64,000 nucleotides of DNA, taken from Vibrio fluminensis (GTDB lineage Bacteria > Pseudomonadota > Gammaproteobacteria > Enterobacterales > Vibrionaceae). Below are positions 1 to 10,600 of this stretch, in pieces. The position numbers were made by a program, and so were the translations under genes. Numbering within the stretch: position 1 is the first letter of the stretch; each line of letters starts with the position of its first letter. The notes beneath the pieces were generated by a model that was not told where the DNA came from, made no database searches, and was given only the letters and a program-made list of their open reading frames with translations. The DNA is taken from NCBI RefSeq assembly GCF_015278125.1, contig NZ_JADILO010000036.1, positions 16,929-80,928 of the forward strand. The letters are read 5' to 3'.

Positions 1-307
1 CGCCAATCAGTAAGCAACCAACAATCAAAAGTAGATACTTAAGCGGCATATAGAAATGAGCATATTTGAATGAATAATATCCCGCGCTAAATAATTTCTC
101 CTCAATATCTTTATCACTCATCACTAACGTACTAGGGATGATGGCATTGAACATCTCTTTTTCTTTGACTTTTTGAGCGTTTTTTTCTTTAGTTTGATGT
201 AGGTGTTTAACTAATTGCTGCTTACTCTTATTCTTAAATACATAAAAAAGTAGAATCGCAGAACCAAACACTAAAACCATCGACGAAAATAATAATGTCA
301 CATTCAT
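1..307 (-). CDS. tadC: TadC-like pilus assembly inner-membrane protein (partial, 3' end outside window)
   Basis: Only the first 102 codons lie in the window. Reading begins at the ATG at 307-305, which overlaps the TAA stop of tadB in a TAATG arrangement typical of translational coupling. The visible part has an N-terminal hydrophobic segment (residues 4-22), a basic Lys/Gln-rich stretch, then a second hydrophobic segment starting near residue 90. This order fits TadC, a GspF-like inner-membrane platform protein that works with TadB in Flp pilus assembly. The position directly after tadB is the usual tad gene order. The GspF core itself is outside the window, so the name rests mainly on context. 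Confidence 0.75.
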   Translation of the reverse strand, partial: MNVTLLFSSMVLVFGSAILLFYVFKNKSKQQLVKHLHQTKEKNAQKVKEKEMFNAIIPSTLVMSDKDIEEKLFSAGYYSFKYAHFYMPLKYLLLIVGCLLIG

Positions 308-1233
308 TATGCTTCGACTCCCTTCATTAGCCGCCAAACTATTGTGATACCAATAAATTCGCTCGCCAAAACGTAATACAAAATGTATCTACCTGATGGA
401 TCAGTCATAACATATTCATAGTTTTCCGGACTAAGGTATTGCAGCATCCAAAGGAAGATAAATGGAATTGCTGCAACTATTTTAGCCGATGCTCTTGCTT
501 CCGATGTTAATGCCAATTTCTTTTTTTCAATCGCTCGAGTGTCAAACAAAAGACGATTAAGCCTTGTCATCACACTCTTTAATTGCCCCCCTCGTTGCAG
601 GTTGGCATTCATGGTGATTACAAAGAACTGAAATGAGGCATAAGGAAACCTCTTACATGCTTTCCTAAAAACTGACTCTGGAGCCTCTCCCATCTGAAGA
701 CGCTCTCCCATTAACTTAAACTCAGCCCCCACTTCACTATCCAGTGTATTACCCACATAAATAATGGCATGCATAAGGCTTTCGCCAGAACTTACCGCAC
801 TAGTAAGCATGTTGAGAGCATCCGGAAATGCGGCTTCAAATTCCCTAAGCTCTCTTTTTTGTAACCACATGTACAGCGCATATAGCCCCGCAAATTCGAT
901 AATCGTCAACACGAGCCATGGGTTACCTCTGATAAACGTCTCGTTTATATACTTAGAAGCAAACGCCAGCACGATAATAAAAATTACTAACTTTAAACCA
1001 GCACCTGCACCAAGCTGTCGCTTGGTGTTACTGACTTGTCGTTCCAATTTCTGCAGCAAGGTCTCTTTGTAAATACTGGTTAGGTTGATCGCATTGCCAA
1101 GCTCGATACCACTCTCTTGATTTGATTTCTTATCTAAGCTTCTGAGATAACGTAATGTTTTATCTTGGTCACGCTTACGTATCAGCCAGTAGAATATCAA
1201 TACACCAATTGCTAGGCTAAACCAGGCCATCAC
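307..1233 (-). CDS. tadB: TadB, Flp pilus assembly platform protein (type II secretion F family)
   Basis: A 308-residue inner-membrane protein. It has an N-terminal membrane anchor (about residues 3-18), a basic linker, two central hydrophobic segments (about 80-122), a cytoplasmic GspF-type helical domain (about 130-245) and two C-terminal membrane segments. The central domain carries family-like text such as FPDALNMLTSAVSSGESL and LQRGGQLKSVM. TadB is known to form the inner-membrane platform on which the TadA ATPase acts. It lies 2 bp after tadA and overlaps tadC, so the three are almost certainly co-transcribed. Length is normal for the family. Confidence 0.88.
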   Translation of the reverse strand: MMAWFSLAIGVLIFYWLIRKRDQDKTLRYLRSLDKKSNQESGIELGNAINLTSIYKETLLQKLERQVSNTKRQLGAGAGLKLVIFIIVLAFASKYINETFIRGNPWLVLTIIEFAGLYALYMWLQKRELREFEAAFPDALNMLTSAVSSGESLMHAIIYVGNTLDSEVGAEFKLMGERLQMGEAPESVFRKACKRFPYASFQFFVITMNANLQRGGQLKSVMTRLNRLLFDTRAIEKKKLALTSEARASAKIVAAIPFIFLWMLQYLSPENYEYVMTDPSGRYILYYVLASEFIGITIVWRLMKGVEA

Positions 1234-1235
1234 TG

Positions 1236-2519
1236 CTATCCTCTCAAACCAAATATCGAATTTAGGTTATTTTCCAAACCAAAATACCGTGCTTTTTCCA
1301 CCAGAATCGAACGTTTCATTAGTCCTGCTGTGGTATGCTCACCGATTACTCGTCTCGTATCACTATCCACCGAGTGGGTATCAAAACGGAAGATCTCCTC
1401 CATAACTACATTCTGACCTTCTAAACCGCACACTTCAGAAATGCTCATAACTTTACGAGAACCATCATGTAACCGGCTAATTTGGATCACAATATCGACT
1501 GCGCTGACGATCGTTCTGCGAATCGCCTCTAGAGGCAGGTTATTACTCGCCATCATTACCATCGCCTCTACACGCGCAAGCGCATCTCGAGGCGTGTTCG
1601 CGTGCAAGGTAGACATCGACCCATCATGTCCGGTATTCATGGCTTGCAGCATTTCAAACGCTTCACCACCACGACACTCACCAACAATAATGCGATCTGG
1701 TCGCATGCGGAGTGAATTTATAACCAGTTCTCGTTGTGCTAATGCACCCGTGCCTTCTATACCGGCTGTACGTGTTTCTAATCTCACCACATGAGGCTGA
1801 AGCAATCGAAGTTCCGCAGCATCCTCAATTGTGACAATGCGCTCTTGCTCAGAGACGTACTGAGTTAGCGCATTCAGCATAGTTGTCTTACCTGAACCCG
1901 TACCACCTGAGATAAGAATATTCAATCGACAGCGCGCAGCAATCATCAGAACTTTAGCCATATCTGAATTCATGGCGCCAAATTCGACCAATTTTTCAAG
2001 GTCTATGCTTTGCTTTTTAAACTTACGTATTGAGATAGAAGTGCCATCGATGGCAATTGGTGGTATGACGATATTGACACGGCTACCATCCGGAAGGCGT
2101 GCATCACAAGTTGGTGACGAGTCATCTACCCTTCGCCCAACACGCGCTGCAATTCGTTTGGCGATCTGTAACAGCTGCTTCTCATCAAGAAAGGTAATAT
2201 TTGATTTTTCAACCAATCCATTGCGCTCAATGAAGACATTATCACAACCATTCACCATCACATCAGTAATTGATTCATCGTCCATCAAAGGTTGAAGCGG
2301 ACCCAAACCAAGTAATTCATCGACAATGTTCTTTACGTATTCTTTGCGAACGACACCGGCCACAGAGTGGTCGTTGTGCTTAATTAGAACATCAATTGCA
2401 CTACTGATCTGATCGGTAAGTTGCTCTCGACTTAGAGTATTTACAATATCAGCTTCTAATGCATCATAGATCTGCTGACGTAGTTCTACAAAGATACTTC
2501 GAGCTTGGGTTGTTGCCAT
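1236..2519 (-). CDS. tadA: TadA/CpaF secretion ATPase of the Flp pilus
   Basis: A 427-residue type II/IV secretion ATPase powering Flp pilus assembly. A CpaF-type N-terminal domain (about 1-180) includes the family stretches LGPLQPLMDD and DGSRVNI. The Walker A motif GGTGSGKT is at residues 205-212. The Asp-box/Walker B region follows (VTIEDAAEL, then MRPDRIIVGECRGGEA), and the His-box TLHANTPRDALARVE comes next. All catalytic motifs look intact. Start is the ATG at 2519. It sits between tadZ (18 bp gap) and tadB (2 bp gap), the standard tad order. CpaF family members are also grouped with VirB11-like ATPases, but the context fixes the role. Confidence 0.93.
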   Translation of the reverse strand: MATTQARSIFVELRQQIYDALEADIVNTLSREQLTDQISSAIDVLIKHNDHSVAGVVRKEYVKNIVDELLGLGPLQPLMDDESITDVMVNGCDNVFIERNGLVEKSNITFLDEKQLLQIAKRIAARVGRRVDDSSPTCDARLPDGSRVNIVIPPIAIDGTSISIRKFKKQSIDLEKLVEFGAMNSDMAKVLMIAARCRLNILISGGTGSGKTTMLNALTQYVSEQERIVTIEDAAELRLLQPHVVRLETRTAGIEGTGALAQRELVINSLRMRPDRIIVGECRGGEAFEMLQAMNTGHDGSMSTLHANTPRDALARVEAMVMMASNNLPLEAIRRTIVSAVDIVIQISRLHDGSRKVMSISEVCGLEGQNVVMEEIFRFDTHSVDSDTRRVIGEHTTAGLMKRSILVEKARYFGLENNLNSIFGLRG

Positions 2520-2537
2520 GACTACTACGACCTCTAA

Positions 2538-3764
2538 TTAAAACGAAAACCACTTTTTCTTTACTGGTTTGTGATTGTAGGCACCACCCTCACCTAAAAT
2601 AACCGCGGTAAGTTCTTTTAAAGAACTCGCTACAGACAGGCGAGATTCAGACAAATAGCCCCCGTTGACGATGTGCTTCAAAAGGCCGGGTTCAAACTGA
2701 ATTTCCACGTCTACTGGACGCTCAAGGAAGTCAGTCACATCTTTGGTTGTAAGCACTGTCGCTTTTGAAGGCTGTACATGATTCAGCACCATAATCTTCC
2801 TTAAATCAGGAGCTTGAGCAGATAAGTTGTCCGAAACTTTCTTCAGTTGACGTAAGCTTGAAATAGCAGGAGTAAAAATCAGTACAACAGTGTCAGCTGT
2901 TTCTGTGAGGTATTGGTAGTCAACATTCGTCTGACCTCCTTTTGAGAGATCAGAAATAATAAAATTATTCTGTTCACTCAATAAGCTTTCCATCACTCGG
3001 GTATACTCTTTTAACTCAAGGCTAGAGTGACTATCCGAAGTTATGGATAGAATTGACAGCAAGTCATTAACTTTTTTGGTCATACTCGCAGCATAAGTGT
3101 CATCAAATTCAGAATCGACGGCTGCAATGCTCAATGTCCTTTTTTCAAAATCTTCAAGTTTTAAAATGATATCCAAGTTGCCTGAATAGTAATCATGATC
3201 AACCAATAGACATTTCGCATTTTGGTTACGTGACAAATTATTTGACAATTCTGCTGCAATTAATGATGTTCCAACACCGCCACTGCATCCCCAAACTGCG
3301 ATGCTTTTCGCTGACCTCTTTTTACCTAAGCCACTTTCTTGCTCGCGATTTCGGTAGACATTTTTAATAAAGTCCACCACTTCTAATTTAGTCGCAGGCC
3401 AAAACAGATAGTAGAATCCCATGTCTTTTAAGTTGCGGATCGTTGAGATTGCATCTTCACCACCAATAACAATCACCGACGAATCGTTCGGCAACAAGTG
3501 GCTAATTCTCTGCATATCTGCCGTCACATCTGATGACTTACTCAGTTCTACTAAAGCCACCTCGACATCTTGCTGTCTCACGTGAGATTTGATGGTCTCA
3601 TCGCTATTATTTGCAAATGTTGGAGTTGGGATCCCTTCAAAACAAAAGGCTTCTTCAATCAGATCACGACATTCCCGCGTTTGGGTAAAAGCCACACACG
3701 AAAAACGAACTGCCTCCCGCTTTTTCTGCTCAACTTTATTTAAAGAGTCCAAGATGTCTAACAT
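2538..3764 (-). CDS. tadZ: TadZ/CpaE pilus localisation ATPase
   Basis: A 408-residue ParA/MinD-superfamily protein thought to place the Tad machine at its cellular site. An atypical receiver-like domain fills about residues 1-140. The ATPase domain starts with WGCSGGVGTS, a deviant Walker A lacking the usual lysines, which is characteristic of TadZ/CpaE. The C-terminus KKWFSF is basic-aromatic and could touch the membrane. The frame is open to an upstream ATG at 3827, but that would overlap cpaD by 44 bp. The ATG at 3764 has an AGGA Shine-Dalgarno 8 nt upstream and is chosen. Confidence 0.88.
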   Translation of the reverse strand: MLDILDSLNKVEQKKREAVRFSCVAFTQTRECRDLIEEAFCFEGIPTPTFANNSDETIKSHVRQQDVEVALVELSKSSDVTADMQRISHLLPNDSSVIVIGGEDAISTIRNLKDMGFYYLFWPATKLEVVDFIKNVYRNREQESGLGKKRSAKSIAVWGCSGGVGTSLIAAELSNNLSRNQNAKCLLVDHDYYSGNLDIILKLEDFEKRTLSIAAVDSEFDDTYAASMTKKVNDLLSILSITSDSHSSLELKEYTRVMESLLSEQNNFIISDLSKGGQTNVDYQYLTETADTVVLIFTPAISSLRQLKKVSDNLSAQAPDLRKIMVLNHVQPSKATVLTTKDVTDFLERPVDVEIQFEPGLLKHIVNGGYLSESRLSVASSLKELTAVILGEGGAYNHKPVKKKWFSF

Positions 3765-3783
3765 ACTGTAATTCCTGATGACA

Positions 3784-4281
3784 TTAATCTGACGATGCGG
3801 GTAAAAGGGCATCTTCTGGGTAAACAATTGACTGCCAAAGATTACTATTTGAAGCGCAGCCTATTGGTTGATATCCAAATTTGCTCACTTCTTGTGGCTG
3901 ACAAAATGGGGTCACGACTTTGTGCTTAGAGATTTGAATTTTGACATCAAAATTGTCCAAATCAGGGTTCGATTTGATTGTGATATTGTTTCTAACTGCA
4001 CCATCGTCAACAAGCGTACTCTTCCATTGATTAGCAATTTGTTTACCAATTGAGGAGGAATAGAACATGCTCACTTTTTTATTCAGCAACTCAGTTTGAT
4101 ACTTACTATAAAACTTGTCCCATTCCCTACGCGTCTCTGCCTTATGTTTCTTGTCAACCACCAAAGCCATTTGATAGTTAATTGGGAATACTTCAACTTC
4201 AATACTACTATTTTCAGCACTGTGAGGAGCACAGCCCGAAAGTGCGACACCAAGCGATAGTAAAATTAGTACATTTCTCAT
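3784..4281 (-). CDS. cpaD: CpaD/RcpB-family outer-membrane lipoprotein of the Tad pilus
   Basis: A 165-residue secreted protein. The N-terminus is a lipoprotein signal peptide ending in a lipobox (LSGC, Cys at about residue 17). Near the C-terminus it has IGCASNSNLWQSIVYPEDAL, which matches the GCA..xNL..xV..P.DL signature of the CpaD family. These proteins accompany the CpaC/RcpA secretin at the outer membrane. The start ATG overlaps the last codons of the secretin gene by 4 bp, indicating coupling. Sequence outside the signature is poorly conserved in this family, so the assignment depends on the lipobox, the C-terminal signature and operon position. Confidence 0.8.
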   Translation of the reverse strand: MRNVLILLSLGVALSGCAPHSAENSSIEVEVFPINYQMALVVDKKHKAETRREWDKFYSKYQTELLNKKVSMFYSSSIGKQIANQWKSTLVDDGAVRNNITIKSNPDLDNFDVKIQISKHKVVTPFCQPQEVSKFGYQPIGCASNSNLWQSIVYPEDALLPASSD

Positions 4282-5606
4282 TTCTTAAATCCCCCAGTTG
4301 CCAATATGTCATTAGCTCGCTTGTTGACTATGGAGTTCTGCTCATCGTCTAAGGCAAAAAGTCTTGATAAGTTTGAAGTTCGCTTCATTGATGGTAACTG
4401 AACAACATGAGGAGATACTGGCTCTACCAAATTCACTGTCGCGACAATGACCAGTTCAGTTTTGTTTCTCGACGTTTCCGTGTGTCTAAATAGCGCGCCT
4501 AAAATTGGAACATCACCGATCAGAGGAATTTTCCTCAATGTTTCAACATCTTCTGAATTAAGAAGGCCACCAAGGACAAAGCTTTGACCATTAGCAAGTT
4601 CAATCGTTGTTTTCGCTCGGCGAGTTTTCAAGGCTGGAAGGCTAAAGCGTTCGTCCGCATACTGGGTATCAAGTGAGCTGACTTCTGGCTGAAGCGACAG
4701 CTTAATCTTGTCGTCTCTCAATACTTTTGCTACCAAATCCAAGCGAATACCAAACTCTTTAAAAGTGACATTGGTACCACCATCGACAATCGTAACCACT
4801 GGAATCTCACCACCAACCAAAAAAGAAGCACTTTCACCGGAGATTACTGAAAGATTCGGTTCGGCAAGAACTTGACCAATCGAATCATCACCAAGTGCGG
4901 TAATGCCCGAGAGAATATCATCCGCACTAAAATCGAGAATCGGATTAACAAAAACGCCCGTTCCCGCATCCGTACCATATTGAATACCTAAGCTTTCCAT
5001 AAAGCTTTGTGATACTTCAGCAATGGAAATTTTCACGTTAACCTGTTTGGTTGTTTTCACTTCCAATTGATTGACAATGCCTGAATACTCACGCTTAGTC
5101 ATAAAATCAATCACTTCTGCTTCAGAATCTAACTTTTGCCAAGTGTATTTAGTCTTTTCAACATCTTTTGAAAGCATCTCACCGACCAGTTCATTAATGC
5201 CGTCTTTTTCAGCTTCACTCGACACATAACCGGTTAGAACAACTTGCTCACCCACATTGCTGATAGTGACCTCTGCATACGGATAATGAAGTTTCACTTG
5301 CTGAATGATCTCGGTGAAACTGCGATTAACGACCAACTGTTTATTGAACAGTGTCTCGGCTTCCTCATCAAAAAGCATTAACGACGCTGTGCCCATTTTT
5401 TTTCCGAACACCACAATTTTCCGGTTATCAATAACTTGATAATCCGCTATCGACGGATCAGAGATAAATACCGTATCGACATCAACTGAAGTGATAACTG
5501 GTTTAGCCTCACCTTCTTTTAGCATCATGAGTTCAGTGGCGAAAGAATTGAGCGATAGACATGAAATACCCACAACGCTCAAATATTTGAATGCAAAACG
5601 AAGCAT
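4278..5606 (-). CDS. cpaC: CpaC/RcpA secretin of the Flp pilus
   Basis: A 442-residue outer-membrane secretin through which the Flp pilus leaves the cell. A signal peptide ends near LSLNSFA. It is followed by a pilus/BON-type N-domain (about 25-170, with the stretch VDTVFISDPSIADYQV) and the secretin core (about 230-400), which includes GEIPVVTIVDGGTNVTFKEFG and the signature VLGGLLNSEDVETLRKIPLI. A TTG three codons upstream (5615) is in frame. The ATG at 5606 is preferred because an AGG ribosome site lies about 9 nt upstream and it gives a cleaner signal peptide. It overlaps cpaD by 4 bp and follows cpaB. Confidence 0.92.
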   Translation of the reverse strand: MLRFAFKYLSVVGISCLSLNSFATELMMLKEGEAKPVITSVDVDTVFISDPSIADYQVIDNRKIVVFGKKMGTASLMLFDEEAETLFNKQLVVNRSFTEIIQQVKLHYPYAEVTISNVGEQVVLTGYVSSEAEKDGINELVGEMLSKDVEKTKYTWQKLDSEAEVIDFMTKREYSGIVNQLEVKTTKQVNVKISIAEVSQSFMESLGIQYGTDAGTGVFVNPILDFSADDILSGITALGDDSIGQVLAEPNLSVISGESASFLVGGEIPVVTIVDGGTNVTFKEFGIRLDLVAKVLRDDKIKLSLQPEVSSLDTQYADERFSLPALKTRRAKTTIELANGQSFVLGGLLNSEDVETLRKIPLIGDVPILGALFRHTETSRNKTELVIVATVNLVEPVSPHVVQLPSMKRTSNLSRLFALDDEQNSIVNKRANDILATGGFKK

Positions 5607-5625
5607 ATTACCCAACCTTTAATAA

Positions 5626-6420
5626 TTAATTTATCGCAACCTTGCTGGCTCTCAACTCTTTGATTGCCTTAAAGTCTGGTAAGACGTCGCCGGCATCAGC
5701 ATTGAGCTTCGATGCAGGGTAGTTACCAAGGGATTTATGAATTTCAATTTTCGAGATGTTTTCGGCAACTTTTAGTATTGCAACCTGCTGCCTATCTAGT
5801 TCTAGAATCAGGAAACTCTCTTCTTCTATCTTACTTTTTTTGACTGAATCCCCTCGTTTGAGGTTTGCTTTCAGTACTTTTATGTTGAGTAAGATTGGGC
5901 TAATTGAAACTTGCTCTCGCTTGGATTTAACAAGGTCTCGCTGAGAACCTTTTACACCCGCTAGAGCTAAAACATCAACATAAGATCCTGGATTGATCAC
6001 ACCGCCGACGATGGAAAGTGGTGATACTTCAATAGGATAAGGAATATGATTTTCTTCTAGGATAAGGTCAATATAGTCACTGTCATTAGGCTGTGAAATA
6101 CTGTCTGAGTAGACACTATCATCTCGGCGCATTCTATTTCTGTAGACTGAGCCTTGTTCAAAACTTATCAAGCTGTCTTTATCAAAACCTTTATCATTTG
6201 CTTGCTTTTCCGTGAGTTTAAGTATTTTAAAATCACTCTTTTGAACGACTTGTCCCTTCTCTACGTTAGCTTTGGCAATGACGTAGATCTTGACAAATTT
6301 CTCCAAAACTTCTTTTTTCGCAACAGGTGCTTCGGACTCAGATTTCTGAGATAGAAATATACCGAATAGACCAACCGATATAGCAATCAAAGCTACAACT
6401 AATAATATCCTGGACTGCAT
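5626..6420 (-). CDS. cpaB: CpaB/RcpC Flp pilus assembly protein
   Basis: A 264-residue protein anchored by one N-terminal membrane helix (about residues 4-24). A SAF-like domain follows (KANVEKGQVVQKSDF, about 50-66), then a periplasmic domain with SIVGGVINPGSYVDVLAL, which matches the CpaB/RcpC pattern G.l.PG..VDVl. CpaB proteins are required for Tad pilus biogenesis and may modulate the secretin. Start is ATG at 6420. It sits 10 bp after tadV and 19 bp before cpaC. Confidence 0.88.
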   Translation of the reverse strand: MQSRILLVVALIAISVGLFGIFLSQKSESEAPVAKKEVLEKFVKIYVIAKANVEKGQVVQKSDFKILKLTEKQANDKGFDKDSLISFEQGSVYRNRMRRDDSVYSDSISQPNDSDYIDLILEENHIPYPIEVSPLSIVGGVINPGSYVDVLALAGVKGSQRDLVKSKREQVSISPILLNIKVLKANLKRGDSVKKSKIEEESFLILELDRQQVAILKVAENISKIEIHKSLGNYPASKLNADAGDVLPDFKAIKELRASKVAIN

Positions 6421-6429
6421 TTCAATTCC

Positions 6430-6885
6430 TTATACTGATGCAATAGAAAAAAACAAGCCTGACATAGCTATTGGAACACCGTATGGCAAACCTCTTTTTT
6501 TTATCCCTTCAAAGCTTGTCAACAGCCCTACCATCAAATAGGCTACTGCCAAAAATCCACCTATAAAGATAAAGCCTAACAAATATAGTAATAAAAATTC
6601 TTCTGATATAAGCGGCATAAATACAATACTCAATTTAGCATCACCAGCCCCCCAAATTGACAGGATGCTCAATGTGATAAAAAACAAAGCCAAACTCAGT
6701 GATTTTACTGCCCATGCAATATTTATCTCAATTTGACTCAATAATAGAGAAATCGTAAAAACCACAATCACACTGACATTCGGTATGAGTCGATATCGGA
6801 TGTCACTATAAGTGATAAATACAACTAGGCTGGTTAACAATAACCAACCTAGGTGCATCAAACTAGGCCAAACTAGTTGAGACAA
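6430..6885 (-). CDS. tadV: TadV/CpaA prepilin peptidase (A24 aspartic protease)
   Basis: A 142-151 residue polytopic membrane protease that cleaves and matures Flp prepilin. Both family catalytic aspartates are visible: YSDIRYRLIPN and the G.GD motif in WGAGDAKLS. There are about five hydrophobic segments. The longest reading starts at a TTG (6885), 5 bp after the flp stop and without a clear ribosome site. An in-frame ATG at 6858 would begin MHLGWLL and is equally plausible. The short form without the methyltransferase loop is typical of Tad loci. Confidence 0.87.
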   Translation of the reverse strand: MSQLVWPSLMHLGWLLLTSLVVFITYSDIRYRLIPNVSVIVVFTISLLLSQIEINIAWAVKSLSLALFFITLSILSIWGAGDAKLSIVFMPLISEEFLLLYLLGFIFIGGFLAVAYLMVGLLTSFEGIKKRGLPYGVPIAMSGLFFSIASV

Positions 6886-6890
6886 AACGA

Positions 6891-7118
6891 TTACGACGAT
6901 TCACCAATTTCGTTTGCTTGCGCAATATTACTGGTAATATTCGAAATCGCATTTTCTAGTGCACCTTGTAGCCCACCGTTGTCATTAAGGAACACAGCTA
7001 GCACCAATGCAGATACTGCGACACCAACAATCGCATATTCAATCGCAGTTACACCTTTCTGATCATGAATAAAGTTATCTGCAGCAACCTTCGCTTTTAC
7101 AATTAGATTATTTAACAT
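6891..7118 (-). CDS. flp: Flp-family type IVb pilin
   Basis: A 75-residue prepilin. The basic leader ends in KG, followed by VTAIEYAIVGVAVSALVLAVF, which is the Flp motif with its Glu-Tyr pair and hydrophobic helix. TadV should cleave between the Gly and Val. This is the structural subunit of the pilus built by the downstream operon. It is the first gene of the cluster, so the operon promoter should lie in 7119-7558. Start ATG at 7118 has a weak AGGG site upstream. Confidence 0.92.
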   Translation of the reverse strand: MLNNLIVKAKVAADNFIHDQKGVTAIEYAIVGVAVSALVLAVFLNDNGGLQGALENAISNITSNIAQANEIGESS

Positions 7119-7558
7119 TTTTAAACCCTGTCTTTTCCTTTAAAATTTATGAACCATAACAGTTCATCATTGCAGGGCAGATGATATTCATAGGGTATTT
7201 TAAGTCAAATTAGACAGTTAAATGCAGGCCATCAACTCCCAACTCCATATATGCTAAAAAGTCTTAGAAATTTAACACATATACTTATACCCAGATTATT
7301 TTTGCTCGATTAAAATCACACTAGCATGTAGATCTAATGTAAATCGCAATATTCAGATGAGAATTACTGGATAAGTCATAATTAAACTTTAAATCAGTTT
7401 AAGGGTGAGAATCACCATACATAAAACTTTGTTACATATTATTGCACAAATTTTTGTCTTATTTTTAAATCAAACTTTGCATTTATCATAAAATTGAGAC
7501 TTGAAGTGTTATCTTTTACGCTATGTCTAAGAAGAGGTGTGCTGTATTCTTGGAAAAG
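7119..7558 (-). promoter_or_regulatory. Non-coding region upstream of flp (tad operon promoter region)
   Basis: About 440 bp of AT-rich sequence without a credible gene on either strand. It separates the tad operon from the giant adhesin gene that precedes it on the same strand. The tad promoter must lie here unless the operon depends on read-through, but I could not pick a convincing -35/-10 pair by eye. Confidence 0.45.
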
Positions 7559-7602
7559 GTAATTAGCCCATAATTACATGATGAAATTTATGGGCTAATT
7601 AC
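7559..7602 (-). terminator. Long AT-rich hairpin just downstream of the giant adhesin gene
   Basis: A perfect 15-bp inverted repeat (7559-7573 with 7588-7602) around a 14-nt loop. It begins 11 nt after the adhesin stop codon in the direction of transcription. There is no long T run, so it may be a weak terminator or a 3'-end stabilising hairpin. It separates the adhesin transcript from the tad operon. Confidence 0.6.
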
Positions 7603-7613
7603 ATTAGACGCCA

Positions 7614-10600
7614 TTATTCTTGGTTAATTAACCTGATAAACTCATGACTAATCAAATCATCCATTAGACTTGCACTGCCTCCATCGAGTGTATAGCCCGC
7701 TTGGTTTTCCAAAACAATGGTTTGCACTGTCTCTCCACCCTCTTGGTCGAGAATTTCGATATTAATCTTGTCACCATCTTTCTCAGCGGTTAAGCGGCTA
7801 AGAATATCTTCCATCGAGTCATCACTTTCGAATACCTCAGATAGATCGATCATGTCTTTCTCAGCCCCAACGGACTTATCCGCGTTGAAGTCGGTAATTT
7901 TATCTACTTGCGGATTAGCCAAATCAATATCTTCAGCTGTCCAGACAAAGATATCTTGCCCGCCACCACCGGTCAGAATATCACTGCCTAAGCCGCCTTG
8001 GACTATATCATCGCCATCACCTGCGAGGATTTGATCATCTCCCGCGCCACCTTCGAGAATATCAGCCCTGTCGCTGCCAATGATAATGTCGTCCCCAGCG
8101 TCGCCAGATAGAGTAATTCCATCGCTATCATCAAGATTAAATAGGTAATCGTTCCCTGCCGTACCCAAAATTGATTCGCTAGAATCAGCTGTGACGTTAA
8201 TAGTGACCGGGTCCGACAATGCAGGATCTGCATCTCCATCAGTAGAGACCGCTCTGATTTCGATAGCCGTCTCTGACACGGTAATTCCAGCTGGCACCTC
8301 AATGGTAATATCCGTATCACCACCTTGCGGTACATCGGCTTGGAACAGACCATCACCATTGAGCGTTGCCGTAACGCCGCCCACTTTAATGGTGGTGCCA
8401 GCAGGTACATTATCAAACTGCACAGATAGCTTCTCATCTGCCACCGCTAGCGCTGGAATTAAGCCTAACAATGGTATCACTGCCAGTTGCGCATCATTGA
8501 CAGCCACTAAGTAGCGATTGCGCTCAGCCTCTAATGTCGGTTTATCACTGATTGGATTCACTTTAACATCGACGGTGATCTGGTCGCTGGTTAATGCATC
8601 GTTAATGTCGATAGTACCGTCACCATTGACATCCCCGTTGTTGCCGTTATCAGTTACTTGCACTTGGATCTGCGAATCAACGTGGCTATTTTCATCGCCA
8701 ATAAACAGCAGACCTCTATCGGTTGTAACCTCACTGCCACTGAGTAGTTTGTTTATCGCCTCAATCGTCCCGTCGAGCACTATATTGCCATCGCTATCAC
8801 TGCCAATCGTAATGTTGTTGTCATTGGCATACTGAATCGACTCGGTACCAAACGACAAGTTGCCCGTAGTATGACTAATAGTAACGGTCATGTTTGCACC
8901 AGGATCATCAATCACATCCGCATCAGCAATTTGAATGCTGGTAATGGATAGCTGAACATCTTCATCAACAGAGTATGATGTTTGAGCAACTACGACTGGT
9001 TTATCGTTATCTGGTGTAATTTCCAAAGATACGATTTGCTCGGCAACAGGACCTATTGAACCATTGTCGTTAGAGCTCACTTTAAGGGTGATTTGCGGGT
9101 TATCACCACGCCAAGAATCACTATTGTAATCGGTACCCGTTAAGTCTAACTGGATGTTTTCTACCTGCTGCAAGTTGGTTTCTACAATCCAATTACCGGT
9201 ATATACGCCATTATCCAGCTCTTGATAGGCAATATAATCACCGCTGGCTAGGTCTGCCCCTTTGGTATATTCGGGCAGTAAAATCGACACTCCATCCGGG
9301 ATGTTTTCAACCTTGATGTAAACCGTTTCTGGACTATTTTCGCTATGAGCCCCTGCGCTTATCGAATCAGCTTTATCCAAAATACGAGCATCAATCTTAA
9401 TATCCACTAGCCCGGTATCTGCCCCACTATGTTCCGCGCCGGTTGCTTGTTGATCAATTCGCGTATCAATTTCGTCGCCCTCTGGGGCAATATTAAGCGT
9501 GATGCGTCCTCCCTGCTGTTTCGGCTGTTTGTCTGCTTCTTCTTGGGTGTAAACCACGTAACCAATATTGGCACTGCCACTAAAGTTCTCGGCTGGCGTA
9601 ATTTGAATATCGCTCAAATCGACCGTTTCACCGACCGATTGTGCAATTTTAATACTCCATACACCACTGCCATTATTGCTGACTGCAAAATCACTGGAAG
9701 TGGAAGAAACTAAGAAGTCTTGGGGTACATCCGTCAATTTAAACGATACAAACTCTTCTGAACCATCACTATCATCAAGGGTGAAATCAAGTACTGACAA
9801 TGAAATTGGCGTATCTTCACTGCCATCAATCACCTTGTCGCCCAATGATTGCGTCGTGACACCATCCACTATCGATTTAACGTCGATATCAAATGTTTGT
9901 TTAAACGGTGCTGTAACCGAACCAACATTGTCGGTTTGATCAATGATGGTGCCATCGAGAGTAATCGTTACCTTGCCGGAAAAGTCTTTGCTCGGCGTGA
10001 ACACCACTTCAGCAAGCACTTGCTCGACCGTGACCCCATTTGGTAATTGCGCCGCAGTGATACTAAGGGTGCCATCCTGTTTTTCCTCGACACCGCTATA
10101 CACTGTACCAGCGGTGACAGCACCAACAGTTGAACTGATCTCTATAGCGGCAAACGATTCGACGCCTTGCGATAAGTCGGTGTCTTCATCTTTAAAGCTA
10201 AATCGGTTCAGATTGAGAGTTACTTGGCTATCTTCATAGGCAGTATTCGCTTTAATTGAGTTTGGTGCCTCTTCACCTGCGGTAAAGTCCGCAGCCTCAA
10301 CAGTTTGCACCACCACACCATTATCTTTAGTTACCCCATCGACAACTGGCGTAATCTCAAAGTTGACTTGCTGAGTAACCACATTTTCATCGCCACTGTC
10401 CATGTCAGTAATCACGACTGAAATAGGGATAGTGAAATCACCAGCAAAATCTTCAATTAAAGTAATGGCGGCATTACCCAAAGCCCCCTCTTTTAGACTG
10501 CCGTCGTCGTTAACATCCTCGGCATCAATGGTGAAGGCATACTTGCCGTTAACGAAGTTTTCTTCACCTGTACCGGATGTGACTCGTTTAATCTCAGGGA

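Noticed and set aside
8003..8437. 144-codon minus-strand ORF in another frame of the adhesin gene
   Set aside because: It is a shadow frame of the strongly supported RTX-coding frame.
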